Of a stretch of 64,000 nt of DNA, positions 1-12,600 are shown piece by piece (position 1 is the first letter of the stretch; each line of letters opens with the position of its first letter). Position numbers and translations under genes: made by a program. Below the pieces are notes generated by a model that ran no database searches, had not been told where the DNA came from, and saw only the letters and a list, made by a program, of their open reading frames with translations. Source of the stretch: Diphasiastrum complanatum. Its lineage: Eukaryota; Streptophyta; Lycopodiopsida; Lycopodiales; Lycopodiaceae. Location of the stretch: positions 9,665,472-9,729,471 of the forward strand of contig CM055107.1 of NCBI GenBank assembly GCA_029204225.1, given 5' to 3'.

Positions 1-1
1 T

Positions 2-1514
2 ATATTTGAATGAACAACATCTAACAGACCTTTTGTTGCATGCCTATGACTTGATCTAAAAGGAATCCTAGTTTGCTTTCCAAGGATGCAGCTATGGCAG
101 ATAGGGAGATTGACTTTGCCAGAAAGATAGTCGAGATCAAGTGCAAGCAATTGTTTGGACATGTTCAAAACAGATGCATGATTCAAGTGTCCTAAGCGAT
201 GACGTCATAGTAATGCTTTATTGACAAGAACAGAGGTTTTCAAGGCTTGACTAGAATCAGAATAATTATGTGCCAGTCTATATAAGTATTTATGTCTCTT
301 ACCGAGTGCAAGGATCTTATTGCTCCTATCGATAATTTTGCATTGATCAGACTCAAACTCTACCTTACGACCTAAATCTGCAATTCTACTTATTGATAAC
401 AGATTTGTAGAGAATTTAGAAACATACAAGACTTTGACAGTAGTTTGAATTGATCATGCTAGAATCTTAATGTTACAATACCTTCACCTTCGATAGTGTG
501 AGTGCTATTGTCACCAAGATGAACATACTTCTTTGTGCTGTAAGGCGTATAGGAATAAAAAATCTCACGATGATTGGTCATATGTTGAGTAGTTTCAGAA
601 TCCAAAAACCACGAATCATCTGAATTCACGTTTTTGTCTTTGACCATAAAAGCGCCTTTGTCCATTTTGACTTCGAGAGATGCTGTAACTATATTTGCTT
701 GTTGATCAAATTGTTTGGCTGCATTCTTCGCTTTCAGAATTCGGCAATCTTGGATCTCATGGTTATTGCTCTTGCAATACTTGCAAAACATCTTCTTCTT
801 CAACAAATTTGGATTCGATGATTGTTCTCGACTTTGAGTCTGTTTTTGATTCGATGCAGATTGCTTGGAGCTTTTCTGCTTCTGCCGTTTCGAGCCCTTG
901 TTGACATATAGAGCTTGACACGAAGAGGTCGACAAAGTGTCTTGACTTCTTTGATTGTCTTCTTGCAACAACATAGTGATAACTCTGTTAAGAGTTAAAT
1001 CTGAGTGTGTCGTGATGATCATCACTCGGTTCTCATATAATGTAGAGGACATGCTTGAAAGCAATGTCACAATTGCGTCTTGATCGTCTATGACTGATCC
1101 GACAGTGTCCATCTGTTGCAAGAAATTCTTAAACTGGTTGATATGATTCTGGAGAGAATCATTATGCAACATCTTGAGTGTGAAGAATTTCTTTCGAAGA
1201 TGTAACTTGGTAGTTATATCTCTCACATCATATAGTGAGCTCAGGATGTCCCAAATGTCTTTCGAAGTTTTGGTTTCAGCTATGTGGCCAATTTGAGTAT
1301 TTGATATACTGAGGATAAAAAGCGTGAAAGTTTTACCATCATTTGATTTCCACTTTGAGTCGTCTGTGTCATCTTCAGGCTTCACTTTGTTACGTGTAAC
1401 AACATCCCACAACTCGCTGGCAATTAGCAAGGTCTTCATCTTAAGTTTCCATAAATGATAATTGGATCCATTCAGCTTATCTGCAATAAGACAGACTTTA
1501 CCTTGAGAATCCAT
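2..1514 (-). pseudogene. Copia retrotransposon gag-protease-preintegrase, 5' part
   Basis: Read on the minus strand, 1514 to 459 is a 351-codon gag-protease ORF. It starts MDSQGKVCL, has the Copia gag motif LNGSNYHLWK near residue 14, a CCHC zinc knuckle (CKYCKSNNHEIQDC) near residue 244, and a protease start FLDSETTQHMTNH in which the active-site DSG reads DSE. The chain resumes after a frame break at 429-205 (protease end, NLLSISRIADLG) and at about 200-2 as a GAG-pre-integrase domain (GHLNHASV, CHSCILGKQTRIPF), and runs off the window. Its primer site and 5' LTR lie immediately upstream at higher coordinates. The product would package and process element RNA and cDNA. The altered protease site and frame breaks indicate a dead copy. 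Family assignment is secure; subfamily is not assigned. Confidence 0.9.
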
Positions 1515-1684
1515 CTGAAACTTTAGTTTGACGACGTTAAGAGAGATACCGCACTGCGCTGCAATTGGAAATCAATTCTCTGATATCGAAACAAATTGAT
1601 TTGAACTGAAGAATTTGATATCGCGAAAGATATCAAGTATTAGAGCTTGCGCTCTGATATAATATTAGGCCTTGAAGAATCAAC

Positions 1685-1696
1685 GCTCTGATACCA
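1685..1696 (-). other. Primer binding site (tRNA-iMet type)
   Basis: On the minus strand this reads TGGTATCAGAGC, the usual initiator-tRNA-Met primer site of plant Copia elements. It directly abuts the LTR edge. Confidence 0.9.
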
Positions 1697-2213
1697 TGTT
1701 GGAAAGAGGTGTGAAAAAAGATAGGTCGAATAAAAAGATTTTGAATGACAAGAATAAAAACTTATCTTGCGCAGCAGAATACACTATCTTTATCTTTTTC
1801 TATGCATGACTACGCCTATCAATTTCGAACAAAACAATAGTGATAGAAATCATGTTCGATCTTATAGTGACTAACTTTGAAATCATTAGCACTACAGTGA
1901 TTATGTAGCCAAACATTAAAGCATTGAATTGTCAGACAAATAATTGTTCGCGCAAAACTATAGAAACACATACATTCTGAGACGAAACTGAACACAATAA
2001 GAAGATAGTATTGATTCAGTATGAAAACGAAACAAATGCAAGTGAGTACAACAAGTTAGCGGATCGAAGCCACGTACTTTGAGATATCTCTGAGCGACTA
2101 AAATTAAGTCTGAATTAAGCGCAACTACTGATAAGCAGTAGGTGCAATAGCAATCTCTAAATCAACTCTAAAGAACTGAGCTAGAATGCTTGAGTGTACA
2201 AGCTCGCAGGCTT

Positions 2214-2420
<207 letters not shown>

Positions 2421-2478
2421 AACCATTCAATACGTGTTGATCTCTTGATCGCATTGCTGAAGTAAAAAAGAGAGAATC

Positions 2479-2486
2479 TATTTATA
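2479..2486 (-). promoter_or_regulatory. TATA box of the Copia LTR promoter
   Basis: Minus strand TATAAATA. Transcription from about 2450 would enter the pyrimidine (CT)n tract as the start of the leader. Inferred from position and consensus only. Confidence 0.55.
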
Positions 2487-2905
2487 CTTAAGCAAATGCG
2501 GCAACGTCCAATAGTAGGATAACTAATTAGGTTGCAATCATAATGGATAGTGAGCTGGCATCCATCCAAAGTGAGCCGGCAACCATCCAATTGGATCTTT
2601 CCAGAAATTAGCTTTTAAGATGATCAATAAACTGTCTTTCACCTGACACGATTTGTCGGATCATGCCCGATAAAGATTGTCGATGATGTTCGATATGTCA
2701 GATCCACCTGTGAGCAATTTCCGAGTAGTTCTGCAGATTGTGTAGAAACACGAAGAAAACTGCAGGTGTGGATAAGAATTGGACGAAGATTAAAATGTCG
2801 ATTAGTAGGAGAATAATCTAACAGTATTGACTATGCAATGCAAAGGCAACAAATTTGTGGTTTCTACTTTATATAGGCAAATCCAAGAGTGGGCTTATAA
2901 AAATC

Positions 2906-2913
2906 TATATATA
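2906..2913 (+). promoter_or_regulatory. Putative TATA box upstream of the NUA-like exon
   Basis: TATATATA lies about 230 bp before the ATG at 3140, followed by a pyrimidine-rich leader and a short GA run (about 3099-3116), a typical plant promoter and leader layout. Positional inference only. Confidence 0.4.
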
Positions 2914-3139
2914 CTAAAACTATTTGGGTTTCCGGGTAGCTCACGCTGCTCGGCGGTCACGCTCGGGTAGGGCAGCGTGACCTGTCAGAAAACCACAAAT
3001 ACAAATACAGGCGTTCCGTTCATTCTCTGTGTCTCTCGCTTTCTTTTTCTCTTTTTCTCACTCGTGATCCATGAGCAAAGGATTAGGGTAAAGAAGTAAG
3101 AGAGAGAGAGAGAGAGGGGTTGCTTCTGTTATTGTAGCG

Positions 3140-3326
3140 ATGCCGCTATTCATGTCGAAGGAGGAGCTGGACATGGCCGGGGACAACGTAGGCGACATGG
3201 TTGCGCGAGTAGATGCCTACATTGGTGAGCTTCAAATGCAGCTGGAGACACAAAGAGCTCGCACAGATGCGGCTTCCATCAACGCATGTCTGCTTATCGA
3301 ACAGAAATACATGTCACTTATTCTTG
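3140..3326 (+). pseudogene. First exon of a NUA/TPR-like nuclear pore basket protein, orphan fragment
   Basis: The reading frame begins MPLFMSKEEL and contains DAYIGELQMQLE, RTDAASINA and LLIEQKYMSL. This matches the conserved start of plant NUA (the TPR/Mlp homologue of the nuclear basket), which begins MPLFM and has a DAASI...LLEQKY segment at the same spacing before its long coiled coil. A possible donor (TTCTTG|GTTATT) ends the exon at 3326. None of the following ~1,900 residues of coiled coil is visible; a phosphatase relic and a complete transporter gene on the same strand follow instead. It is therefore most likely a duplicated 5' fragment with promoter, leader and exon 1. An enormous first intron is the less likely alternative. 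NUA itself acts in mRNA export and SUMO homeostasis at the nuclear pore. Confidence 0.7.
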
Positions 3327-3491
3327 GTTATTAGTTTTTTTGTATGTACTTGTGAGTTGGTAGAGTGAGTGAATCTGTGAGATTTTGTTGTGTGTCTGTC
3401 TCCTTGAGGTGGCTGATCAGATCAAACAATGCTTGATTTGCTTGTGAGTGCTTTTGTTGGTGCGTTGTTTTAGTGTGTGTGTGTTGGAGCA

Positions 3492-4120
3492 ATGGCAGCT
3501 TATGGCATGAGCGTACTTTCAGTGCTATTGTTGTTAGTAGGAGCCTTCTCTGGCCTTTTTCCAACAAAACGGGCACCACAGATCCCCAACAGATACGTTA
3601 CCTCTCTTGTGATTATTAGTGCAGAAATAGTGATAAATTTTGACTGCTTGATAGCCATTTAGTAGAAAATTTTGCCACTATGAGGGAGGGTTTAAACTTT
3701 AGCTCATTAGACATTTATTTATTCATCAATTTGTAGGAAAGCGATCAAAGCGTTGCAACGATTTTAGCTAAAATGTTGATCAATTTGTTGGTGGGTTTGC
3801 AACAGGTTCACGTATCATTGGCTGGGGTCGAAGCACATGAAGGTGTCATGGATGACAAGCAGCTTCATAGTGCCCTCCACAGTTGAATGGGAAACCACCT
3901 CCGACAAATATGATTCCACAGCGCAAGGCGAAAGCACAGGGCGAAAGCACATCCTACACTTATGTGTTCTACAAATATGGGCTATTCCATCATGTGGTCG
4001 TGGGGCCTTTGGATGCCAGCACGAGCTACTACTACTGCTATGGAGGAGCTGGTTCCGAGTTTTGCTTTAGAACTCCCCCTCTTGCAAGACCTCAGGTTCC
4101 CATCACCTTTGTTGTCGCAG
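3492..4120 (+). pseudogene. Purple acid phosphatase fragment, frameshifted
   Basis: Residues from about 3803 match the N-terminal fibronectin-like domain of plant purple acid phosphatases (PAP18/20/22 group): QVHVSLAG, HMKVSWMT, STVEWE, KYDSTAQGEST, then SYTYVFYKYGLFHHVVVGPL, TSYYYCYGG, FRTPP and ITFVVAG. The frame moves twice: one extra G at about 3824-3827, and a 13 bp tandem duplication (GGCGAAAGCACAG repeated) near 3925-3950. The exon ends at a good donor (GTCGCAG|GTACAT, 4120). Upstream, an ATG at 3492 gives a signal-peptide-like stretch (MAAYGMSVLSVLLLL), plausibly the original first exon. The metallophosphatase catalytic domain (GDLSYAD, GNHE) is absent. Intact relatives are secreted dimetal phosphatases; this one is a relic. 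Confidence 0.75.
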
Positions 4121-5407
4121 GTACATGATGCTTTTCCTATTTGCTCTTAAATTTGTTTTGAGGATCAGTTACATCCTATTTTGCTGCAACTGTTTGTTGA
4201 TCATTAGTGTTTCGCATTCAAAGGGCTGAAAGTTACTCAAAGGATTTTTGGATCAATCTGTTAATAGTGGTATACACATCATACATTTCATGTGACATGC
4301 ATCTACTTGTGGTTTGTTGAGAAAGCGATAGAAATTGTGTATCACAATTTACATTCTTAAACTGAGATCCACATCTTCTGTAAGTGTTATCATCCTTGAC
4401 AAATATGGACAAAGTTTTCTGCCAATGCTAAAAAAAATAAAATAGAATATGTGTTGTCTGCTTTCTCTTTTTCAAATGACGCATGTCAGAAAAAATTCAG
4501 AACCTTATGAATCTGAATTTTTTTGCATTTCTATTGCAAATCTCAAGACAAGATGGGAATCAACTTTGAAAAACATTCATCAGACTCTTTCTCATAATCT
4601 TTCAGCTGCTCAAAATATTCTCAAGAACATGCTCCTCTTTCTTGCCTTTTAGGGATTGGTAGGGTTTAAGACTGTTCTGATGAACATAGATACACGGAAC
4701 ATTGTTTTGGAGCTTTCTTCCACGTCAGTGCTCATCCATTCAATGAAGCCATAGTGTCTAATGCATCATTAGGTGGAACTAACTACCATACAATCAGACA
4801 CATACAATCAGACAACAAACTTCACAAAATGAACAGTAGTGCTTTTTTTTTCTATATGTAATTTCCATTTGTGCTTTCTAAGCCAAGAAACTGAATTGCC
4901 TAATCCTGTGTCCTTCATGCATAGAACTATCTGTGTTTCATTCAAATATTTGAATTGAGTAACAAAAATAGTGTGTAAGGAGATTTTGATTTGGACTTTT
5001 GCATGTTACTTTCTGCTTTTACCAGATGATCAAACTCAGAAGCTGATTGATCTCAGCCTCGAAGGCAAATGTCTCTACATCAGCACTTCTAGAGATCTTG
5101 CACGTTGCAGACACGACACCTTTATTATTAAAGATTCTAAATAACTTAAATGCACCAAGCGTCTGTTTCTTAGCAATGTCGTGATCAATGTGCGATTGTA
5201 TGTTTGATGTTTTGGCTAGATTTTTGCAAAACTATGATTCGCTTTTTCTATCACCTCTGTCATGTTTGTCTGAAAACTCCTAAGCAGACACTTGAAGCAT
5301 ACTTCTTGGCTTCCTCGCAGAAACTGGAGCATTTTCAGAGAAAAATAGACAAAAATTGAAAAGCTGTGCGAGATATGTGAGTTATTCGAGATGCGAGATG
5401 TGCGAGG

Positions 5408-5449
<42 letters not shown>

Positions 5450-6430
5450 CATCACGCGCACGCATGCACACACACACACACACCTCTCATCGGCCACCCG
5501 CCATCAGCAGACACACTTCGGCCACGTACATACACGCACATACATCGGCCACCCCCATCAACAACCATCGACTTTGTTCCTAAACCATCAGCCACCATTC
5601 TAATCATCGGCCGTCACCCAGATCGTCCGCCCCCGCCCGTCAATGACGGGCACACTTCGCTAGTGGATATAATAAATCAGTTTTTGTTTGAGTGGAATTT
5701 GGTGAGTTTATAAAAATTTGATGACATAAATATCTATTGATTTCAATGGCATCTATTGAGTGCAGAGATTATTGGAAATGAAGCTTTCACATATGAGATT
5801 AGAAAAAGAGTAACGATGGGGCCAATTTCTAGTTATATAGAAAGAGTCCATTTTCTTTTAGGGTTACCACTTCAAAATTAATTCTCTCATCTTAGGACAA
5901 GAGTCTCTTCTTTCCTTGTGATATAATTTTGGTGCAAGCGTTTCAATTAGGCAGCTTCAATCGAATTCTCTTTGCTTCATCTCTTGCAAAACCATGATCC
6001 TATTTTGCTTAAAAAAAATTCATAAGGTGTATTCTGCCACATGAAATTCCAGAATTAATCATGCTATCACATGATGGAATGTGTGGAGGTCATTTTGCAA
6101 AATGTTACTTTTGTTGGGATATAAGCCCTTTAACACGAGCCAATAAAGTGTGTTCACGATAAAAACGGTTAGATGGAACTATCTTTGGAATATCCAAAAA
6201 TGAGTCTAGATTTGTTAGTTGTCCGGTTGTTAATACTTGTTTGTTGATTAATTGAATATCGAAAACTAGATTGTGGGAGTAAGTTACGAGCACGGCCCGC
6301 GCCCCTCAGTGGCGGATGCGTGTTAGTCGTGCAATGCTCATCAATAAATTAGGGTGCACCTGATTTTGTTGGGCAAAACTAGGACGGTGGCACCAGGCAG
6401 CCCCACTCACACATCCACACATTCACATGT
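4121..6430. other. Non-coding stretch with microsatellites
   Basis: No gene is supported. It holds a CT run at 5418-5446 and a CA run at 5466-5483. A short open stretch after a possible acceptor at about 5024 (frame reading DDQTQKLIDLSLEGK) was not recognised. The end of the segment should contain the promoter of the transporter gene. Confidence 0.6.
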
Positions 6431-6444
6431 GTGGGGAGTTTGTG

Positions 6445-6450
6445 TATATA
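6445..6450 (+). promoter_or_regulatory. Possible TATA box of the ZTP29-like gene
   Basis: GTGTATATATGCC lies about 230 bp before the ATG at 6678. Position is plausible; nothing else supports it. Confidence 0.3.
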
Positions 6451-6677
6451 TGCCCTCCCCATAATCTCTTAGGAAAGCTTATGGGATAAAAATTGGCTGC
6501 CCAGGAAAGGAAGTCAATTAAAAAAAAAAAAAGGTGGTGGGGCCAAACCGCAATTCGTGAGGCCCGTGCTCGCAAGATGCCAGGCTGCCCCCATGAATGA
6601 CCTATATACATACCCTTTTGCCTCCTACGGAGGAAGTCGGCAAGAGGAGATCCTTGGAAAGCTGGATCGCAGCGGCT

Positions 6678-9600
6678 ATGGTGTCTGCATCACTACCCGT
6701 AGCACTGGCTTTGTCCATGGTGGGAGGACTGAGCACAGCTTTTGGTAATGGCCTTTTCGATATCCTTGATCAAATGCTTTTCTGTCTAGTCTAATGTTTT
6801 TTGTGTACGTTAAACTGTCATTTTATCACTTGCTGAAGGATATACATGAGAAGTTTTGATGTGGCAGGTGCATTGCTGGTGGTGCTGTTTCCAACTCCTA
6901 ACATAAAGAGACTGGGACTTCTTCAAGTGAGCTATTTAAGCGTCTACTTGAATTCTAACACAGAAAAATCACACAAGCTTTAGTTTCACTTGCGAATACT
7001 TTATGATTGTGGCAATAACAAATTTTTTCCCTTGTGGAAACCTCAAGTTCTTCATGTGCTCTCGGAATTCTAGAAGCCATTATTAGTGGATGCCGGTCAT
7101 GATCCATGACTTACCCCAATTGTGTTGATTGATTGCTGATTTTAAAATTTAATCCGCCAATGTGTATCTAGACCTAATATCCATGTCTCCGCAACGGGAC
7201 ATGACGAAAATTGTTCATATGCAGGGTCTTGCAGCGGGTCTAATGCTTACTATCTCTTTTATGGATCTTCTACACAACGCCATAAATGCCATTGGCTTCA
7301 GTAAAGCTAATTTTTGGGTGAGGATGGCTTTCATTTTATTGTTTTTATACACATTTGTGTAGATCGACTTTCAACAGGTAAACGTAGATTGATTTTTGGA
7401 GTATAGGGGGTAAAGTTGAAATGAAATGTGCAGTACCCTTGTCTAAGTTGATTTTATGGTCTTATTTGGACCTTGTGAAGAACTGCAGTTCTTTGGAGGA
7501 GTTATCATGCTTGCAGGCATTGTTACTTTCATTCCAGAACCATCCATTCTTCCTCAGTCTTCTCAAAATGATAAAAGGAGAAAGGTACTACATCTGATTT
7601 TCCATAGTATTTTGTTGGATGCTTGTAAACATGGTGTGACGTGTTCATGGAAATTTCAGTGTAATTTTATTTAGACATTTTTCCTGGAAAGTTGATAGGT
7701 GATCGAAGAATATATCAAGATGCTAAAAAATGGGAGAACAACGATACCTGATGATTATTCTCTACCCTTTTGTAAAAACACTCAGATTTAAGAACCAATT
7801 TTACAACTGTAGGGATATGTAGGTTGCTAGCTAAAGAACATTGGAAATCTAGTTTTCAATCATAAAGAACCTTGAAAAGTTGTCCTTACAATATTGACAT
7901 GGAAGAAACTACATAAAGCATGTAGAATGTTGGTTTCTCACTTCTCCCTCATGTATGTAGGGCATTTAGGAAATAATTGATTCATAACTCATTGGCACTT
8001 TAGATACCTGGTTTGAACTGGTAGAGCCCCAATTCGATAGTACAAACAACGTTTGAATCAGGTAGGCCAGGTATAAACCATCAAATAGACACTATGCTTT
8101 GTATAGTGTTTATGAATAAAATGGTATGCTATGTTTATTTGGTTATCATGTTTTTAGCTTGCATGTGTACACTTTTAACTTGTTAACAGTAAAGTTGTAG
8201 CCTGTGAAGCCACCTTTGATCAATAAAGGCCATGGCGCGCACCATTGGGCTAGTGCACTGTTTGATTTAACAACATTGTACCATGACTCACAAAGTTAGT
8301 GGATGTGGCATTTGAAGGCACAAGTCTAATAGACACTCAGATCATTGAAAGTGTGAGGGGAGCAACTTCTCTCTATGGAAGTGAAAATGTGAATGATGCT
8401 AGAGGAGAAATCATTCTGGTGGATAATTGCAAGTCGGACAAGCCACTCGAGATTGATGAGAAAGTTATAGCGTGAGATGGTTGTATGATGAAAACAAATT
8501 AGGCTAGGTCAGGTATGAGATGGTGGTAATGATATGCTTGACGCTTTGGTGAGGTGCTAGTGGAACATGCATAGGGAGCTGAAGCTTGAAATTGTAAGGG
8601 AGGTCTGGAAACCTCGCAGTCCATGTGCGAGGCTGGTTTAAAGAACATAATGACCTTGAAGATGGCGAAATTGGACTTTTTGTCAACTCGTCTTGAAACC
8701 TTGAAATGAACGACATTGCAATCCGATATGGCAAGGTGTACGAATCGAAAAGATGCAAACTAGTGTTCATGATCTTGGATAGTCTTCCCAACGCATATGA
8801 TGTGCTGATTATAATTTAGAAGGAAGACCTCAGGAGTTAGATCTTGCATACCTTATCCAATGAGTAATTCAAGAAGAAAGAAGGAGAAACATACAAGTAT
8901 GTGAACATGACGAACTTGCATTGATTACAAACATGGGACAAACCAAACTCGGAACTAGGGACAATCTGGGTGCATAGATAGAGAAAAACACGAACTTCTC
9001 AAATAGTTACAAATCGAGAGGTCAAGCAGCTAGAAGAAGGAAGATGAAGCTTTATTAAAGAGAGGAGTGAGGAAAGGAGGAACTTAACTGGTTATTATTG
9101 CAATGAGATGAGACACGTCGCAAGAGAATGTTTGAAAAAGATCAAAGATAGGTGATGGACTGAGATGGCAAAAAGGAAGATGTGGTGGCTCTCATGGAAC
9201 CATGGCTTTTAATAAGTTTGTTTTTTCTGTTATACGAAATGTTGCAATCTTAGATGGAGATGATGGTTGAGAACAAGGGTTGCATCAAGGCCACTTAAGT
9301 CAGATCTTTGTTTGATGAATTAGGAGGGGAAAAAAAGGGTTGTTCACGAGGTAATTTACATTAAACGACTCACAAGTGGCAAAGAATATGCTATCTATTT
9401 GTCAAATGCTAGACATGAGTGTGGAAAGCAATTTTTTAGCTAGAATGTAGAGTTCTAAGAGAAGGGGAACTATTGGCAATAGGAACATGCATGATGGGGT
9501 TATTTTGATTGGAAGGGACAAATGTGAAGTGTCCCTTGATGCTAATGGCCATATCGAGGACCAAGAAGGATGCCTTGTGGTATCAAAGGCTCTATCACCT

Positions 9601-12600
9601 CAATGGAGGGTTAGGAAAATGACATCAAGAGTTGTTAAAGAAAAGAAATACCATTTGAACCAGCTCCATCCTTGGGTCTAGGTCAATTTTTATGCACCAA
9701 TAAAGACCATATCAGTGTGTGTGTGTGTGTGGGGGGGTTTAAATATTTCATCACGTTTATTTATGACTACGTTAGAAGGATGCACATTGATTTTTAGAGC
9801 CACAAAGATGAAGCCTTGGTGAAATTTAAAAGATTCTATGAGGAAGAAATCATGGAGGCTTTTTTTTTGACAATGGGAGAAATACAAAAGGAAAAAATTC
9901 GAAGCCTATTGTATGGAGGAAGGAGTACAAGAAGAATATAGAATATGCTGTAGCCTGAGATGGAATGAAGAACCACATCATCATGGGGTTAGTAAGGTAC
10001 TTGATATATGACAAAGGACTATAAATTCATTTGGATTGAGGCGATGTATATGGCCATGTAAATTTCAAATCCGTCACTAGCTAAGAGGTATTTGGGACAC
10101 TAGAGGAGTTATGGATGGAGGTTCTTATCCAATGTTGGAAACATGCCATGGCATCGAATAATCGAAGAGATTCCAATGTAAATACTACTATTGTTACAAA
10201 ATGAATGAATGGCCGATATTTTTTGTATGCAAGTCCTGACCGTGGTACATAGCATGAATACCATACAGAATAACCTAGGCCATGGGCTTTGAAGGTTGTA
10301 TTGCTTAGTCATAGAATGTAGCTTAGAGAATAGCCTACATTGCTTGCTCAACAAGTCATGTAGCTTAGAGTAATCACTAACTTAGTGAGAGGGCTAATGA
10401 GCTGTGGCCACAATGGGCTTATCCTCATTGTGTAACTACATATGTTGTATTGCTTAGTCATAGAATGTAGCTTAGAGAATAGCCTACATTACTTGCTCAA
10501 TAGGTCATGTAGCTTAGAGTAATTATTAACTTGGCCTATGTTAATTAGAGAGGGCTAATGAGCGGTAGCCATAGTGGGCTTATCCTCATTTAACTAGGTT
10601 AAAAGTAACCTAGCCAAATGAGGCCGAAGGGTTGTACCTAACAACAAAGTTTAGTTAGGATGCAGCAAGACCCTAAGTACAAGGCATCTTCTAGAAGATG
10701 GCACACCACCACTAATGGAGTGGGAACGGGCCAATCCTAGGTGGCATATAGTGGCTAAGGTGTAAAGGAGGATTGGGACAAGTCAACATGCATCTCAGAT
10801 TCTCAACTAAAAACTCTAATGTTACCATGCATCTCAAGTAAGTTCTACTAGTCTTTTGCATGCATGTGGTGTTCTCATCTTGACACTTGTTACGTCCTTA
10901 AGGATGATGTCTCAACCTTAGGTTGCATAAGGTTTTAATCAATGATCCGAGTTGTGCACTCCTACCCATGAGTGGGTTCTAAACTAAAACTCTAATGGTT
11001 TGTACACATGCCATCTTTTTAATTGCATGATTATGATTCTTTAGCAACACTTATCGAGGTTGCCATACGTCGTGACAAGGCTTATCGAGGCCATCATACC
11101 CCATCACAAGGCTTATTGGCTTATCAAGGCTACCAAACCTAGGTGAAGCTAAAAGGGATGATCAACAACTTGATAGGATCACCTCCTGTTGTCACTTGGG
11201 CCATCCTCGTCATAGTCTTGCTGTCACTAGGGACCGTTCTCTTCTCATGGTCCAAGTACCAATCTTTTCACATGGTCACAAAGATCCTTACTTTCAAGTA
11301 CTTGGTCTCAAGTTCTTGTTCTTGGCCATGGCTTCTCTTCTCAAGCACCATTGTTAAAACCTACAAATCATTGTTCATGGTTAGGTCTTAGAATCTTTAA
11401 TTTATTCTTGCATGTATCTCAAGGTACATCTTCATATATACACATGCCAAGCAAGATCAGAGTATCTTACATAAACATTCATAAATGAGATTTTTTCGGT
11501 CATCGATGCAGTCCAAAGACATGGAGACTTTTTAATCATTTGAAAGTTATGCCTTAGGAGATACAGAAGATACCAACCAAAGCACAACATAAAAAAGATT
11601 GGTCAAGTGACTTTTATATGAGCTTTGGTAGTGCTTTCTTTAATTCTTATCTCACTGGTGTTTTATCAACTCTATCGGTTCCATCTTTTGTGGCAATGCT
11701 TCCAACTGCTAAACTGGTATCCCTAGCCATCTTGTGACCTTAGTAGGAACTTCTTGGTCCAACACCCACTTCAAAGCAAAGCAGCACTAATATTTGGTTC
11801 GTAGCTCGGCTTGAGTGGACTTGACTTAAGGAGAATCACATGCATTGCCATGATCCATCTTGCTAATGTAGCCTTTTGATGTAACTTCAATGGGATTCAA
11901 TCCCATAGATCGAACACAATACCACAAATGTTGTTGGGTCACCATGGTGTGGACATTCAATTCTGCGATGTTTTCCACCACTTCCAAAACAACACACCAA
12001 TAGCAAAATAAAATTGGATCCAAGATGTGTATCTGGTTTCCAAGCTAGGTTCGACGGATTCAAAGACAAAGCGCCAGCTGAATTAGCAAAGGCCAAACAG
12101 ATTATCAAAGAATATGAGTAGTCAGCGCCTGCTATTCTTCAAATGGCTCCACAACTCCACATGTTGGTCATGGCAACCTTTTCGCCACCACCGCAAGATC
12201 AGGGGCAAGATGACTCGAGCATTGGACAGATGGACATTGATCCATCTCAAGCACCTCCAGTTCAAGAAGCGGGGCCTTCCACAAGAACGGCCACACCACT
12301 TTTCCAACGGAGAGTGTTCTAGCAACCGCTATGAAGTTTTGGAGCTTGCATGCCAGCTCACAAAGATGGCACACAAAATACAAAGGAGCACAACAGAGGA
12401 GCCTATGTTCCTCAAACAACCAAACTTGAGCTTTGGGGTTGTTTGAAGAACATAGCAGATAAGAAATCCCAACTTTTCAAATTTTCCAAAAATTGAAGAG
12501 AGCAATTCATGAAGAAGTAGGGCACACTTTATATAGGGAGATTTGATCAGGGTGGTGAGTGGATCTTGTGCAAGGCATAGCAGGGCCATATTGTGTGGCA

